DNA from: Microbacterium faecale
GTDB taxonomy: Bacteria > Actinomycetota > Actinomycetes > Actinomycetales > Microbacteriaceae
NCBI RefSeq assembly: GCF_014640975.1
Contig: NZ_BMHO01000001.1
Coordinates: forward strand, 62,001 to 126,000
Direction of reading: 5' to 3'
Length of the DNA stretch: 64,000 nt
Of this stretch, positions 34,911 through 42,917 are shown one piece after another. Under the pieces are notes generated by a model, which was not told the origin of the DNA, searched no databases, and saw only the letters and a list, made by a program, of their open reading frames with translations. Each line of letters begins with the position of its first letter. Within the stretch, counting starts at the first letter, position 1. A program made the position numbers and the translations under genes.

Positions 34911-34925
34911 CGCTGACGGCTCAGG
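34890..34925 (+). repeat. Right 36-bp direct repeat of the 20-kb island (att-like)
   Basis: This copy matches 14993-15028 at 34 of 36 positions; the two differences are both T-to-C. It covers the last codons of the alpha/beta hydrolase and the purF stop codon (34921-34923). A short hairpin, ACGGCTCAG pairing with CTGAGTCGT, continues into purF and is a degenerate version of the left terminator. Confidence 0.85.
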
Positions 34926-36396
34926 ACCGCTGAGTCGTGGCCACCCACTCGAGGTACTCCTCGGTCACCGTGCCCGTGACGTAACGACCGTCGAAGCAGC
35001 TCATGTCGACGTCATCGAGGACGACTCCACCAGCGGCACAGCCGTCCACGATCGCGGCCTTCAGGTCTTCGACCTCCTGGAACACGATGTGGTCCGCACC
35101 AAGCTCCGCACCAATCTCCGGAATGGAGCGGCCGTGTGCCACGAGTTCCTCGGCCGAGGGCATGTTGATGCCATACACGTGGGGGTACCGCACGGGCGGC
35201 GCCGCCGAGGCGAAGGTCACCGAAGCGGCTCCCGCGTCGCGGGCCATCTGGATGATTTGGCGGCTCGTCGTGCCACGCACGATCGAGTCGTCGATCAGCA
35301 GCACCTTCTTGCCGCGGAACTCCATCGACATCGTGTTGAGCTTCTGCCGGACGCTCTTCTTTCGCGTCTCCTGGCCGGGCATGATGAATGTCCGCCCGAC
35401 GTAGCGGTTCTTGTAGAAGCCCTCGCGATACTCGATGCCGAGTACGCGCGCGACCTCCATCGCGGCCGGGCGCGACGAATCCGGGATCGGCATGACGACG
35501 TCGATCTCGTCGGCCGGGATGTGCTTCGCGATCGTGCGCGCGAGCTTCTCTCCCATGCGCAGGCGAGACTCGTAGACGCTCTGCCCGTTCATCACCGAGT
35601 CGGGACGCGCGAGGTAGACGTACTCGAACGCGCACGGCGCGAGAACCGGATCCGTCGCGCACTGCTGGCTGAACATCTCGCCCTCGTGCGTGATGAAGAC
35701 CGCCTCGCCCGGTGCGATCTCCCGCACCACCTCGTAGTCGGCGTTCTCGAGCACGAGCGACTCGCTCGCGACGACCCATTCGTCGCCCGCGAGCCCTGCG
35801 GTACGGCGGCCGAGAATCAGGGGACGGATCCCGTGGGGGTCGCGGAACGCGAGCAGCCCGTATCCCGCGATGAAGGAGACGACGGCGTACGCGCCTTCGA
35901 TGCGGCGGTGCGTGCGCGCGACCGCCTTGAAGATGCGGTCCGGATCCAAGTCGACGGCGCTCGTCGTCGCCTGTAGCTCGCTCGCGAGGACGTTCAGCAG
36001 CAGCTCGGTGTCGCTCGACGAGTTCACGTGGCGACGGTCCTTGCGCGCCATGTCGTCCGCGAGAGCACGCGTGTTCGTGAGGTTGCCGTTGTGGATCATC
36101 GTGATCCCATACGGCGCGTTCACGTAGAACGGCTGAGCCTCTTCTTCGCTCGAGGCGGTGCCGTGCGTCGCGTACCGCACATGACCGAGGCCGACGTTCC
36201 CCAGCAGCGTGCGCATGTCACGGGTGCGGAACGCCTCCCGGACCATGCCCGGGTTCTTGACAGAATGCATCACGCCGCTCGGCTCGGCGGTCGAGATGCC
36301 GGTGGCGTCCTGCCCGCGGTGCTGCAGCAGAAGAAGAGCGTCGTAGATGTCCTGGTTCACATGGCCGCGTCCGACCATTCCGACGATGCCGCACAT
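34921..36396 (-). CDS. purF: Amidophosphoribosyltransferase
   Basis: Catalyses the first committed step of purine synthesis, PRPP plus glutamine to phosphoribosylamine. The 491-residue protein starts MCGIVGM, placing catalytic Cys2 for exposure after Met removal. The glutaminase domain has HVRYATHGTASSEEEAQPF and MIHNGNLTN; the phosphoribosyltransferase domain has VLLIDDSIVRGTTSRQI, the PRPP loop. I chose the ATG at 36396 on the family start; it lies 7 bases after purM. The gene's 3' end abuts the right repeat of the first island. Confidence 0.97.
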   Translation of the reverse strand: MCGIVGMVGRGHVNQDIYDALLLLQHRGQDATGISTAEPSGVMHSVKNPGMVREAFRTRDMRTLLGNVGLGHVRYATHGTASSEEEAQPFYVNAPYGITMIHNGNLTNTRALADDMARKDRRHVNSSSDTELLLNVLASELQATTSAVDLDPDRIFKAVARTHRRIEGAYAVVSFIAGYGLLAFRDPHGIRPLILGRRTAGLAGDEWVVASESLVLENADYEVVREIAPGEAVFITHEGEMFSQQCATDPVLAPCAFEYVYLARPDSVMNGQSVYESRLRMGEKLARTIAKHIPADEIDVVMPIPDSSRPAAMEVARVLGIEYREGFYKNRYVGRTFIMPGQETRKKSVRQKLNTMSMEFRGKKVLLIDDSIVRGTTSRQIIQMARDAGAASVTFASAAPPVRYPHVYGINMPSAEELVAHGRSIPEIGAELGADHIVFQEVEDLKAAIVDGCAAGGVVLDDVDMSCFDGRYVTGTVTEEYLEWVATTQRS

Positions 36397-36403
36397 GGGG
36401 TGG

Positions 36404-37525
36404 TTACTTCGCTCCGTCTTGGTACGTGCCAACGAGTCGCACGGCTCCGCCGTCGACGCCCTTCGCGCCCTGCGTAAAGCCGGCCGCGGGCGGTTCGCCC
36501 TGCTCGACCGTGCCGACCTGCCACGCGGGGAATCCGTCTGCGGTCAGCGACTGCATCGCTGCCTCAGCCTGGTCGGCCGCGACGACGGCGAAGAAGCCGA
36601 TGCCGAGGTTCCAGGTCCCCTCGCTCGATTCGAGGGTCGTACCCGCGACGTCGCTCAGCACGCGGAAGACCGGAGCCGGGCTCCAGGTCGAGCGGTCGAC
36701 CTCGGCCCACGTCCCCTGGGGCAGAACGCGCGCGAGGTTCGCCGCGATGCCGCCGCCGGTCACGTGGCTGAGCGCGTGCACGGCGCCCGGCAGGCGACGC
36801 ATCAGCAGCAGAAGCGGCAGTGTGTAGAGACGCGTCGGCTCGAGGAGCGCCTCGCCCCACGTCGCACCGAGGTCCTCCGCGCGGTCGCCGTAGCCGAGGC
36901 CGGCGTTCTTGAGTATGTGACGCACGAGCGAGTAGCCGTTCGAGTGCACGCCGCTCGAGGCGATCGCGACCACGGCGTCGCCCGGCTGCACGAGGTGCGC
37001 GCCGATCATGTCGTCGGCCTCGACCACGCCGGTCGCGGCTCCGGCCACGTCGTAGTCGTCGGGGCCGAGCAGGCCGGGGTGCTCCGCCGTCTCGCCGCCG
37101 ACGAGCGCCGTGCCCGTCGCGCTGCAGGCTTCCGCGATGCCGCGCACGATGTCGGCGATCCGTTCGGGGTGCACCTTGCCCGTCGCGATGTAGTCGGTCA
37201 TGAACAGCGGCCTCGCGCCCGTGACGACGATGTCATCGACGACCATGCCGACCAGATCCTGGCCGATGGTGTCGTGCTTGTCGATCGCCTGCGCGATCGC
37301 GACCTTCGTGCCGACGCCGTCGGTGCTCGTCGCGAGGAGCGGGCGGCGGTAGGTCGTGAGGAAGCTCGCGTCGTAGAGGCCGGCGAACCCTCCGACGCCC
37401 CCGAGCACCTCGGGGCCGTGCGTCGCGCGGACCGACGACTTCATGAGTTCGACGGCCAGGTCACCGGCGGCCGTGTCGACGCCCGCCTCCGAGTATGTGG
37501 AGCGGGGGGTGTCGGGTGAGGTCAC
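36404..37525 (-). CDS. purM: Phosphoribosylformylglycinamidine cyclo-ligase
   Basis: Closes the imidazole ring, converting FGAM and ATP to AIR. The 373-residue protein has TYSEAGVDTAAGDLAVELMK at the start, the ATP-site DGVGTKVAIAQ, DDIVVTGARPLFMTDYIATGK, GGETAEHPGLL and SSGVHSNGYSLVR, all PurM hallmarks. It is directly upstream of purF, a common actinobacterial pair, and downstream of a small membrane-protein gene by 9 bases. Confidence 0.97.
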   Translation of the reverse strand: MTSPDTPRSTYSEAGVDTAAGDLAVELMKSSVRATHGPEVLGGVGGFAGLYDASFLTTYRRPLLATSTDGVGTKVAIAQAIDKHDTIGQDLVGMVVDDIVVTGARPLFMTDYIATGKVHPERIADIVRGIAEACSATGTALVGGETAEHPGLLGPDDYDVAGAATGVVEADDMIGAHLVQPGDAVVAIASSGVHSNGYSLVRHILKNAGLGYGDRAEDLGATWGEALLEPTRLYTLPLLLLMRRLPGAVHALSHVTGGGIAANLARVLPQGTWAEVDRSTWSPAPVFRVLSDVAGTTLESSEGTWNLGIGFFAVVAADQAEAAMQSLTADGFPAWQVGTVEQGEPPAAGFTQGAKGVDGGAVRLVGTYQDGAK

Positions 37526-37534
37526 GCGTCCAGA

Positions 37535-37879
37535 TTACCGCTCGTCGACATGGTCGACTTGCACGGTCACCTTCTGCACGCGACGGGACGAGGCCCGGTC
37601 GAGGATCATCGCCACGATCATCATGAGCGCGATACCGGCGGGGACGCACCAGAGCAGGATGAAGCCGAACACCTGCGTCTGCGAGTACGTGACCTCGGTG
37701 AAGGGGCTCGGGTCGCTGGTGCCGTCGAACACCGTCGCGAGAATCAGAGCCGCGATGATGCCCAGCGCGACACCGAGCGCCGTGAACACGCCGTACTTGG
37801 GCGCGCGACGCACCGTGACGCTGCTGGCCGGGGAGTGCGTCACGCGAGGAGCCTCGTGGTCACTTCGCGCGTCGTCCAT
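37535..37879 (-). CDS. Small conserved membrane protein
   Basis: A 114-residue protein of unknown function. Two hydrophobic helices are visible, FTALGVALGIIAALILATVF and FGFILLWCVPAGIALMMIVAMIL, separated by a short polar loop; the N-terminus is polar and the C-terminus charged. The position just upstream of purM suggests cotranscription, but no purine role is known. Confidence 0.65.
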   Translation of the reverse strand: MDDARSDHEAPRVTHSPASSVTVRRAPKYGVFTALGVALGIIAALILATVFDGTSDPSPFTEVTYSQTQVFGFILLWCVPAGIALMMIVAMILDRASSRRVQKVTVQVDHVDER

Positions 37880-37925
37880 GGCTCAATTCTCCCACTCGAA
37901 TGCTGAAAGAGGTCGGGGCATTCCC

Positions 37926-38279
37926 TCACCACCGGACGGGAATCAGCGCGGCGATGTCCGCGCGCGTTCCGGACGCCGCGATCCGCCCCTCGCTCATCGC
38001 GTCCGTCCACGCGATCTCGCCCGTCGCGAGCGCGACCCAGGTGCGCGGTTCCATCTCGACGACGTTCGGCGGCGTGCCGCGCGTGTGCGTTGGCCCCTGG
38101 ATGACCTGCACCGCTCCGAAGGGCGGCACGCGCACCTCGACGCTGCGGCCAGGGGCGCGCTCCTCGAGCAGCTGCAGCAGGTACCGCACGGCGGTGGCCG
38201 TGTCGGTGCGTGCGACGGATCCCTGCTGCACCGCGTCGATGGCGGCGCGTCCGGAGGCGATGTCGATCTTGCGAGCCAT
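37926..38279 (-). CDS. Sterol carrier family protein (SCP2-like, actinobacterial)
   Basis: A 117-residue protein with the pattern of the actinobacterial sterol-carrier/MDMPI-C family: AVRYLLQLLEERAPGRSVEVRVPPFGAVQVIQGPTHTRGTPPNVVEMEPRTWVALATGEIAW. Members commonly sit beside purF/purD in actinobacteria, though no link to purine synthesis is established. I use the ATG at 38279 (MARKIDIASG). It is divergent from purD with a 65-base gap. Confidence 0.8.
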   Translation of the reverse strand: MARKIDIASGRAAIDAVQQGSVARTDTATAVRYLLQLLEERAPGRSVEVRVPPFGAVQVIQGPTHTRGTPPNVVEMEPRTWVALATGEIAWTDAMSEGRIAASGTRADIAALIPVRW

Positions 38280-38344
38280 GGATCCCATTGTCGTCCGAAG
38301 CGGCGCGATCTGCGGGCGTCGGCGGCCGCGGGTACCCTGGGGGC

Positions 38345-39610
38345 GTGAAGATCCTCGTGCTCGGGTCGGGTGCCCGTGAACATGCCATCGTCCTCGCGCT
38401 CAACGCCGACAACGCGGGGCACGAGGTTCTCGCCGCGCCCGGCAATGCGGGCATCGCGCGAGATGCGACCATCGTCGACGTCGACATGATGGATCCGCAG
38501 GCCGTCACCGCCTTCGCACGGTCGGAAGCCGTCGATCTGGTCGTGATCGGACCCGAGGCGCCGCTCGTCGCCGGCGTGGCCGACGACCTGCGCGAGCGCG
38601 GGATCCCCGTCTTCGGTCCCGGCCGACGGGCCGCACAGCTCGAGGGCTCGAAGGCATTCGCCAAGCGCATCATGGAGGCCGCGGACGTGCCCACCGGCCG
38701 CGCCGTGCACACCCGCACGCTCGACGAGACGGCGGCGGCCCTCGACGATCTCGGTGCTCCCTACGTCGTGAAGGCCGACGGACTCGCGGCCGGCAAGGGC
38801 GTGATCGTCACGTCCGACCGTGCCGAGGCCCTCGCACACGCCGAGACCTACCTGCCGCAGGGCGCGGTGCTGGTCGAGGAGTTCCTCTCCGGGCCCGAGG
38901 TGTCCCTGTTCTTCCTCAGCGACGGCGACACGGTGCGCGCGCTCACGCCCGCGCAGGACTTCAAGCGCGCTCTCGACGGCGACGCCGGGCCGAACACGGG
39001 TGGCATGGGCGCCTACTCCCCGCTGCCCTGGCTCGAGGACCGCACCGGCGGCATCGCCGGTTTCGTCGACGAGGTGACCGAGACGGTCGCACGGCCGGTC
39101 GTGCGCGAGCTCGATCGCACCGGATCGCCCTTCATCGGGCTTCTCTACGCGGGGCTGATCGTGACGGACGACGGCGTGCGCGTCATCGAGTTCAACGCGC
39201 GGTTCGGCGACCCGGAGACGCAGATCGTGCTGCCGCGCCTCGCGTCGCCGTTCGCCGACCTGCTGATGGCCGCCGCCACCGGCACGCTCGAGGATCGCCC
39301 GGATCCGTCGTTCCGCGACGAGGTCGCGGTGACCGTCGTGCTCGCAAGCGAGGGATACCCGGCTTCGTCGATCACGGACCGCGAGATCACCGGTCTCGAC
39401 GAGGCCGAGAAGGTGCCGGGCGTGCACATCACCCATGCCGCGACCGCCGAACGAGACGGACGCCTCGTCACCACGGGCGGCCGCGTGCTGAACGTCGTCG
39501 CGCTCGGTTCCGACGTCGGCGAGGCGCGCGCACGGGCGTACGAAGCGATGTCGCGGATCCACCTCGACGGCGGCCAGTTCCGCACCGATATCGCGGCGGC
39601 CGCGGAGTAA
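38345..39610 (+). CDS. purD: Phosphoribosylamine-glycine ligase
   Basis: Joins phosphoribosylamine and glycine with ATP to give GAR, the second purine step. The 421-residue protein has VLGSGAREHAI at the N-terminus, PYVVKADGLAAGKGVIV in the ATP-grasp domain, NTGGMGAYSPLPW, and EFNARFGDPETQ with metal ligands. The start is GTG at 38345, since the upstream open frame lacks family similarity. The second accessory block begins just downstream. Confidence 0.97.
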   Translation: MKILVLGSGAREHAIVLALNADNAGHEVLAAPGNAGIARDATIVDVDMMDPQAVTAFARSEAVDLVVIGPEAPLVAGVADDLRERGIPVFGPGRRAAQLEGSKAFAKRIMEAADVPTGRAVHTRTLDETAAALDDLGAPYVVKADGLAAGKGVIVTSDRAEALAHAETYLPQGAVLVEEFLSGPEVSLFFLSDGDTVRALTPAQDFKRALDGDAGPNTGGMGAYSPLPWLEDRTGGIAGFVDEVTETVARPVVRELDRTGSPFIGLLYAGLIVTDDGVRVIEFNARFGDPETQIVLPRLASPFADLLMAAATGTLEDRPDPSFRDEVAVTVVLASEGYPASSITDREITGLDEAEKVPGVHITHAATAERDGRLVTTGGRVLNVVALGSDVGEARARAYEAMSRIHLDGGQFRTDIAAAAE

Positions 39611-39636
39611 CGTCCCGGGGCCGTGCGGCCGCGGCG

Positions 39637-39730
39637 AGCGGAGGACTTTTCGCCGCGCCCAGCGGATGACTTTTCCCTGAGCGGATGGTGAATCGGCGCA
39701 TTTCGCCATCGCGAGGGCGAAAAGTCATCG
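39637..39730 (+). terminator. Repeat-rich terminator region after purD
   Basis: AGCGGAGGACTTTTC (39637-39651) is repeated as AGCGGATGACTTTTC (39661-39675), and the reverse complement GGCGAAAAGTCATCG follows at 39716-39730. Either direct copy can pair with the inverted copy to form a stem of 11 or more pairs. The position directly after purD suggests a terminator. Confidence 0.5.
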
Positions 39731-40034
39731 TCTCAGCAAGGAATGGAAAGTACACCCCGGTGTGCGGTATCTAGTCTACCGTGGTCAGTGGAGTTCAGAG
39801 AGCTGATCCCACACAGTTCTTCCACCGATTCCCTCTCGCTTTTCAGTCCCAACGGATGACTCCGGGGCCTTCAGCTTCTGCATCATATGGGGTCCGCACA
39901 ACGGGCATTATTGCGGGCGGGTTTCACGGGAATCGCATTTCCGCAGAAGCTCCAGTTCATTGTCCTTTCTTAAAGTGACAACCTCTGGCGTCCGAAGGGC
40001 ATCCATGCTTTCAACGCGGCGAGTAAAACTTTAA
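39731..40034. other. Gene-free stretch between purD and the ISL3 element
   Basis: About 300 bases with lower GC than the surroundings and no convincing coding frame. A short open frame at 39781-39978 has no family similarity that I can recognise and no clear ribosome-binding site. It probably represents remnants left by insertion and rearrangement at this junction. The last eight bases, AACTTTAA, resemble the AT-rich targets favoured by ISL3 elements. Confidence 0.5.
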
Positions 40035-41463
40035 GGGCTCATCGCAGTTGAGCGTGTAGCTGAGGTCTGAATCCTCCGGCTTCGAGGAGACTGCGGGTGA
40101 TGTAGTGGGACAGGTTCCGGAAGCCGAGTGCGGAGCCGCGGAGGTGCTCAAGTCGGCCGTTGATCGCTTCCGTTGGTCCGTTGGACGTCCGCGGCCGATC
40201 GAAGTAAGCCAGGACGTCCGCCGCGCGCTTCGCGAGCGTTCTCCCGAGCTTGCGAACCTCGACCAACGATGCCGGGACGCCGTCCGCGACGGTGTCGATC
40301 ACGCTCTGCATGAGGAACTTCCCGAGCTTGCGGTCTTCCTGCCGGTAGGCGGTGACCATGCGCTGATAGATCCCATGCGTTGCCTCGACCTCGACGTGCT
40401 TCTCGTCCGCGAACAACGTCTCCAACCGGGCGACCTGTCGATCCGTCAGCAAGCTCGCTCCCGTGTGCAGGGTTCGACGTGCCTTGTAGAGAGGATCGTT
40501 CTTCCGGCCCCGCCTGCCAAAGATGTCGTTCTGAACCCGACGACGACAGGTGTCGAGCGCTTCCCCAGCGAGCCGGACCACGTGGAACGGATCCATCACC
40601 GCGACAGCGGTCGGGATCTCCTCCGCGGCGGCGGTCTTGAACCCGGAGAACCCGTCCATCGCGACGACTTCGATTCCCGCCCGCCAGCGCTCCGGCCGCT
40701 CGGCGAGCCAGCCCTTGAACACTGACTTCGAGCGGCCCTCGACCATGTCCAGCAATCTCGACGGGCCCGTCCCTTCACGGACCGGAGCGAGATCGATGAT
40801 CACGGTGACGAACTTGTCGCCGCGGCGCGTGTGCCGCCAGACGTGCTCGTCGACGCCGATCACGGTGACACCGTCGAACCGTTCCGGATCATCGATCAGC
40901 AGCCTGCGCCCTTCCTCGAGAACGGCGGTGTTCGCGGTGTGCCAGGCGACATCAAGGCCTGCTGCGACCCGAGAGACGGTGAGGTGATCGACGACGAGCG
41001 CACGCAGCGCCCAACCCAGCGCTGTGCGGGTGAGCTTGCCGCGGGGCTCGGCAACCCTCCTGGTGTCCTCCTGCCAGAACCGGGCGCAGGGCTCGCAACG
41101 GAACCGGCGAACTCGCAGCAGCAAGGTCGTGGGGCGATGCCCGAACGGTTCATGCGCCAACCAGCGCGCGGCTGTTCCCCGAGCAGTCGCCTCAGCGCCG
41201 CATGCGTGGCACCACGGGTCGGGCTCGGCGAGACGGCACTCGATCACCGCCCGGTCCGGTGTCAGGTGCATGCCGACGGCGTCGATGCCGAGTTCGTCGA
41301 GTCGGGCGAACGTGGTCAGGTCAGGGCGCGTGAAGGTAGCGTTGATCACCGTCGAGGTCTTCTCGGATGGGGAGCGTAGGAACTTCCATCCTGACGGAGA
41401 CCTCGACGCCTACTCGGCGACCACGACGTTGCCGACCGCTACACGCTCAACTGCGAAGAGCCC
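40035..41463 (-). mobile_element. ISL3-family insertion sequence
   Basis: The element is 1429 bp. Terminal inverted repeats of 26 bases, 40035-40060 (beginning GGGCTCATCGCAGTTGAGCG) and 41438-41463, match at 25 of 26 positions. A single transposase gene fills it, with its stop codon inside the left repeat. The expected 8-base target duplication is absent: AACTTTAA on the left against GGTGGGCA on the right, so DNA next to the element has been lost or rearranged. Confidence 0.9.
40039..41349 (-). CDS. ISL3-family DDE transposase
   Basis: A 436-residue transposase. An N-terminal zinc-binding region (DPWCHACGAEA and FRCEPCARFW) is followed by a helix-turn-helix and the catalytic domain with Asp in VIGVDEHVWR, Asp in VVAMDGFSGFK and Glu in RTSNGPTEAINGRLEHLRGSALGF. 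The length and motifs match intact ISL3 members of actinobacteria (IS1207/IS31831 type). The start is GTG. No frameshift is seen, so it may be active. Confidence 0.93.
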   Translation of the reverse strand: MINATFTRPDLTTFARLDELGIDAVGMHLTPDRAVIECRLAEPDPWCHACGAEATARGTAARWLAHEPFGHRPTTLLLRVRRFRCEPCARFWQEDTRRVAEPRGKLTRTALGWALRALVVDHLTVSRVAAGLDVAWHTANTAVLEEGRRLLIDDPERFDGVTVIGVDEHVWRHTRRGDKFVTVIIDLAPVREGTGPSRLLDMVEGRSKSVFKGWLAERPERWRAGIEVVAMDGFSGFKTAAAEEIPTAVAVMDPFHVVRLAGEALDTCRRRVQNDIFGRRGRKNDPLYKARRTLHTGASLLTDRQVARLETLFADEKHVEVEATHGIYQRMVTAYRQEDRKLGKFLMQSVIDTVADGVPASLVEVRKLGRTLAKRAADVLAYFDRPRTSNGPTEAINGRLEHLRGSALGFRNLSHYITRSLLEAGGFRPQLHAQLR

Positions 41464-41532
41464 GGTGGGCACAAGGAGCTGCCGGCGGGAGACATGCTGG
41501 AGGCCGGCGGGCGTAAGTCCGACACTCCCTGA
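41464..41532 (+). pseudogene. Possible 3' remnant of a gene cut by ISL3
   Basis: An open frame enters from the IS edge and ends at TGA 41530-41532, encoding HKELPAGDMLEAGGRKSDTP. Nothing upstream of the IS continues it. It may be the tail of a disrupted small protein, which would fit the missing target duplication. Too short to classify. Confidence 0.25.
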
Positions 41533-41736
41533 GCGGCGTCTCCCGGCCTTCGCAGGTCGCAGCTCGCCGCTTCAGCTGGAGGGTTGCGGCGTGCTGCGAC
41601 CCGCGAGCCGGGAGGGTGTTGGCGGGTGCCCCGGCTCCGGGGCTTGGCGGGTGAACGAACCGGTGGCTCGACCGTCGCGGTCAGCCGAGGACAACCTGAG
41701 CGGGCTTCTGTGTCGGGGTGGGCTAGAAATGTGTGT
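41533..41736. promoter_or_regulatory. Leader region of the lacI-type gene with a candidate autoregulatory operator
   Basis: GAACCGGTGG at 41657-41666 matches eight of ten bases of the GAACCGGTTC operators in front of the binding-protein gene, suggesting autoregulation. The rest of the stretch is GC-rich, with no coding frame recognised. Confidence 0.4.
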
Positions 41737-42774
41737 ATGGTCACCATCCGAGACGTCGCCGAAGCCGCAGGTGTGTCCGCGAGCACAGTCTCATATGCGT
41801 TCAGCGGCAACAAGCGTCTGCCTGCGGAGACGGTGGCCCGCGTGCGCGAGAGCGCGTTGCGCCTCGGCTACCGGCCGGACCCAACGGCCAGAGCTCTATC
41901 GCTCGGCAAGACGAACATCATCGGGCTGCTCGCGTCGGTGGCCCCGCATCAGCCCGAGGCTGATGCCGACATCTTCATGCGATTCGTGCGCTCAGCCATG
42001 TTCGCCGCCAAGGAACGCGGCTACGATCTGCTCGTGATGGGCAGGGACGAGGACCAGACCGTCACGGATCCGATCGTCGATGCGCTGCTGGTGATGGACG
42101 TACTGATGCACGATCATCGACTCCCGATGATCCGCTCCATCGGCAAGCCTGCGGTGATCGTCGGGATGCCGGAGGACACGGCAGGGCTCAGCGCCGTCGA
42201 TCTGGATTTCGAAGGATCTGCGCGACTGGCCGTCGACCACTTGGTCGAACTCGGGCACCGCGACATCTCGGTGGTGGGTTCGCCGCGCGCCGGAGCGGAG
42301 CTGTCATGGATGACCAGATTCAGTACGGGGGCCGCGAATGCCGGGGCGAGAGCAGGTGTGAACGTGAGCTTTCAATCGGTCGGGGCAGAGCCAGACGACT
42401 TCGATCGATGGCTCGACGAGCTGCTCGAGGAGAGGCCCGACACGACGGCGATCATCCTGCACAACGTCCCGCTGCTGGACGCATTGCTGCGCTGCTCGCG
42501 TGAGCGCGGTTTCTCCATTCCGGACGATCTCTCCGTGGTCACCCTCGCGCCCATCGAGCGGATGGTGCCGCTGTATCCGGATCTGACCGTGCTCGACCTG
42601 CCCGGCAGGAAGATGCTCGAGCGCGCAGTGGACCGCGCTGTCGCTGAACTCGCCGGGGAGCTCCCCGGCGTCATTGAGCTGATTCCCCCCACCCTGCTCG
42701 CGAAGCGCTCGTCGGGTCCGGTCCGTCTGCGTGGTCTCGTCAATGCGCTGCGCCAGTCGCGCGATTCGAGCTGA
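41737..42774 (+). CDS. LacI-family transcriptional regulator (alpha-glycoside locus)
   Basis: A 345-residue repressor. The helix-turn-helix VTIRDVAEAAGVSASTVSYAFSGNKRLPAETVARVRESALRLGYRPDPTARAL is classic LacI, followed by a periplasmic-binding-like sensor domain (NIIGLLASV, AVDLDFEGSARLAVDHLVELGHRDISVVG). The start is the ATG at 41737. It is upstream of, and codirectional with, a sugar importer and a GH31 enzyme. The twin GAACCGGTTC sites before the next gene are its likely operators; the inducer is probably an alpha-glycoside or alpha-xyloside. Confidence 0.93.
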   Translation: MVTIRDVAEAAGVSASTVSYAFSGNKRLPAETVARVRESALRLGYRPDPTARALSLGKTNIIGLLASVAPHQPEADADIFMRFVRSAMFAAKERGYDLLVMGRDEDQTVTDPIVDALLVMDVLMHDHRLPMIRSIGKPAVIVGMPEDTAGLSAVDLDFEGSARLAVDHLVELGHRDISVVGSPRAGAELSWMTRFSTGAANAGARAGVNVSFQSVGAEPDDFDRWLDELLEERPDTTAIILHNVPLLDALLRCSRERGFSIPDDLSVVTLAPIERMVPLYPDLTVLDLPGRKMLERAVDRAVAELAGELPGVIELIPPTLLAKRSSGPVRLRGLVNALRQSRDSS

Positions 42775-42829
42775 CGGATCGCCGCTCGGAGTGCGCCCGG
42801 CGCGCTGATCTGAAATTCGGGCTTTCGGA

Positions 42830-42874
42830 GAACCGGTTCACTTGCTAATGTCTTACGCAATGGCGAACCGGTTC
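42830..42874 (+). promoter_or_regulatory. Twin LacI-family operators GAACCGGTTC
   Basis: The perfect 10-base palindrome GAACCGGTTC occurs at 42830-42839 and 42865-42874, 35 bases apart, in the 143 bases between the lacI-type gene and the binding-protein gene. AACCGGTT cores are typical of LacI-family repressors. The spacing would let one dimer of dimers bridge both sites. Confidence 0.8.
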
Positions 42875-42917
42875 TCCATTGATGGAGACACCGCACCCTT
42901 CAGAGAGGAAGAGTGAA

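Noticed and set aside
39781..39978. 65-codon open frame between purD and ISL3
   Set aside because: No ribosome-binding site, no recognisable family and atypical composition; left as gene-free DNA.
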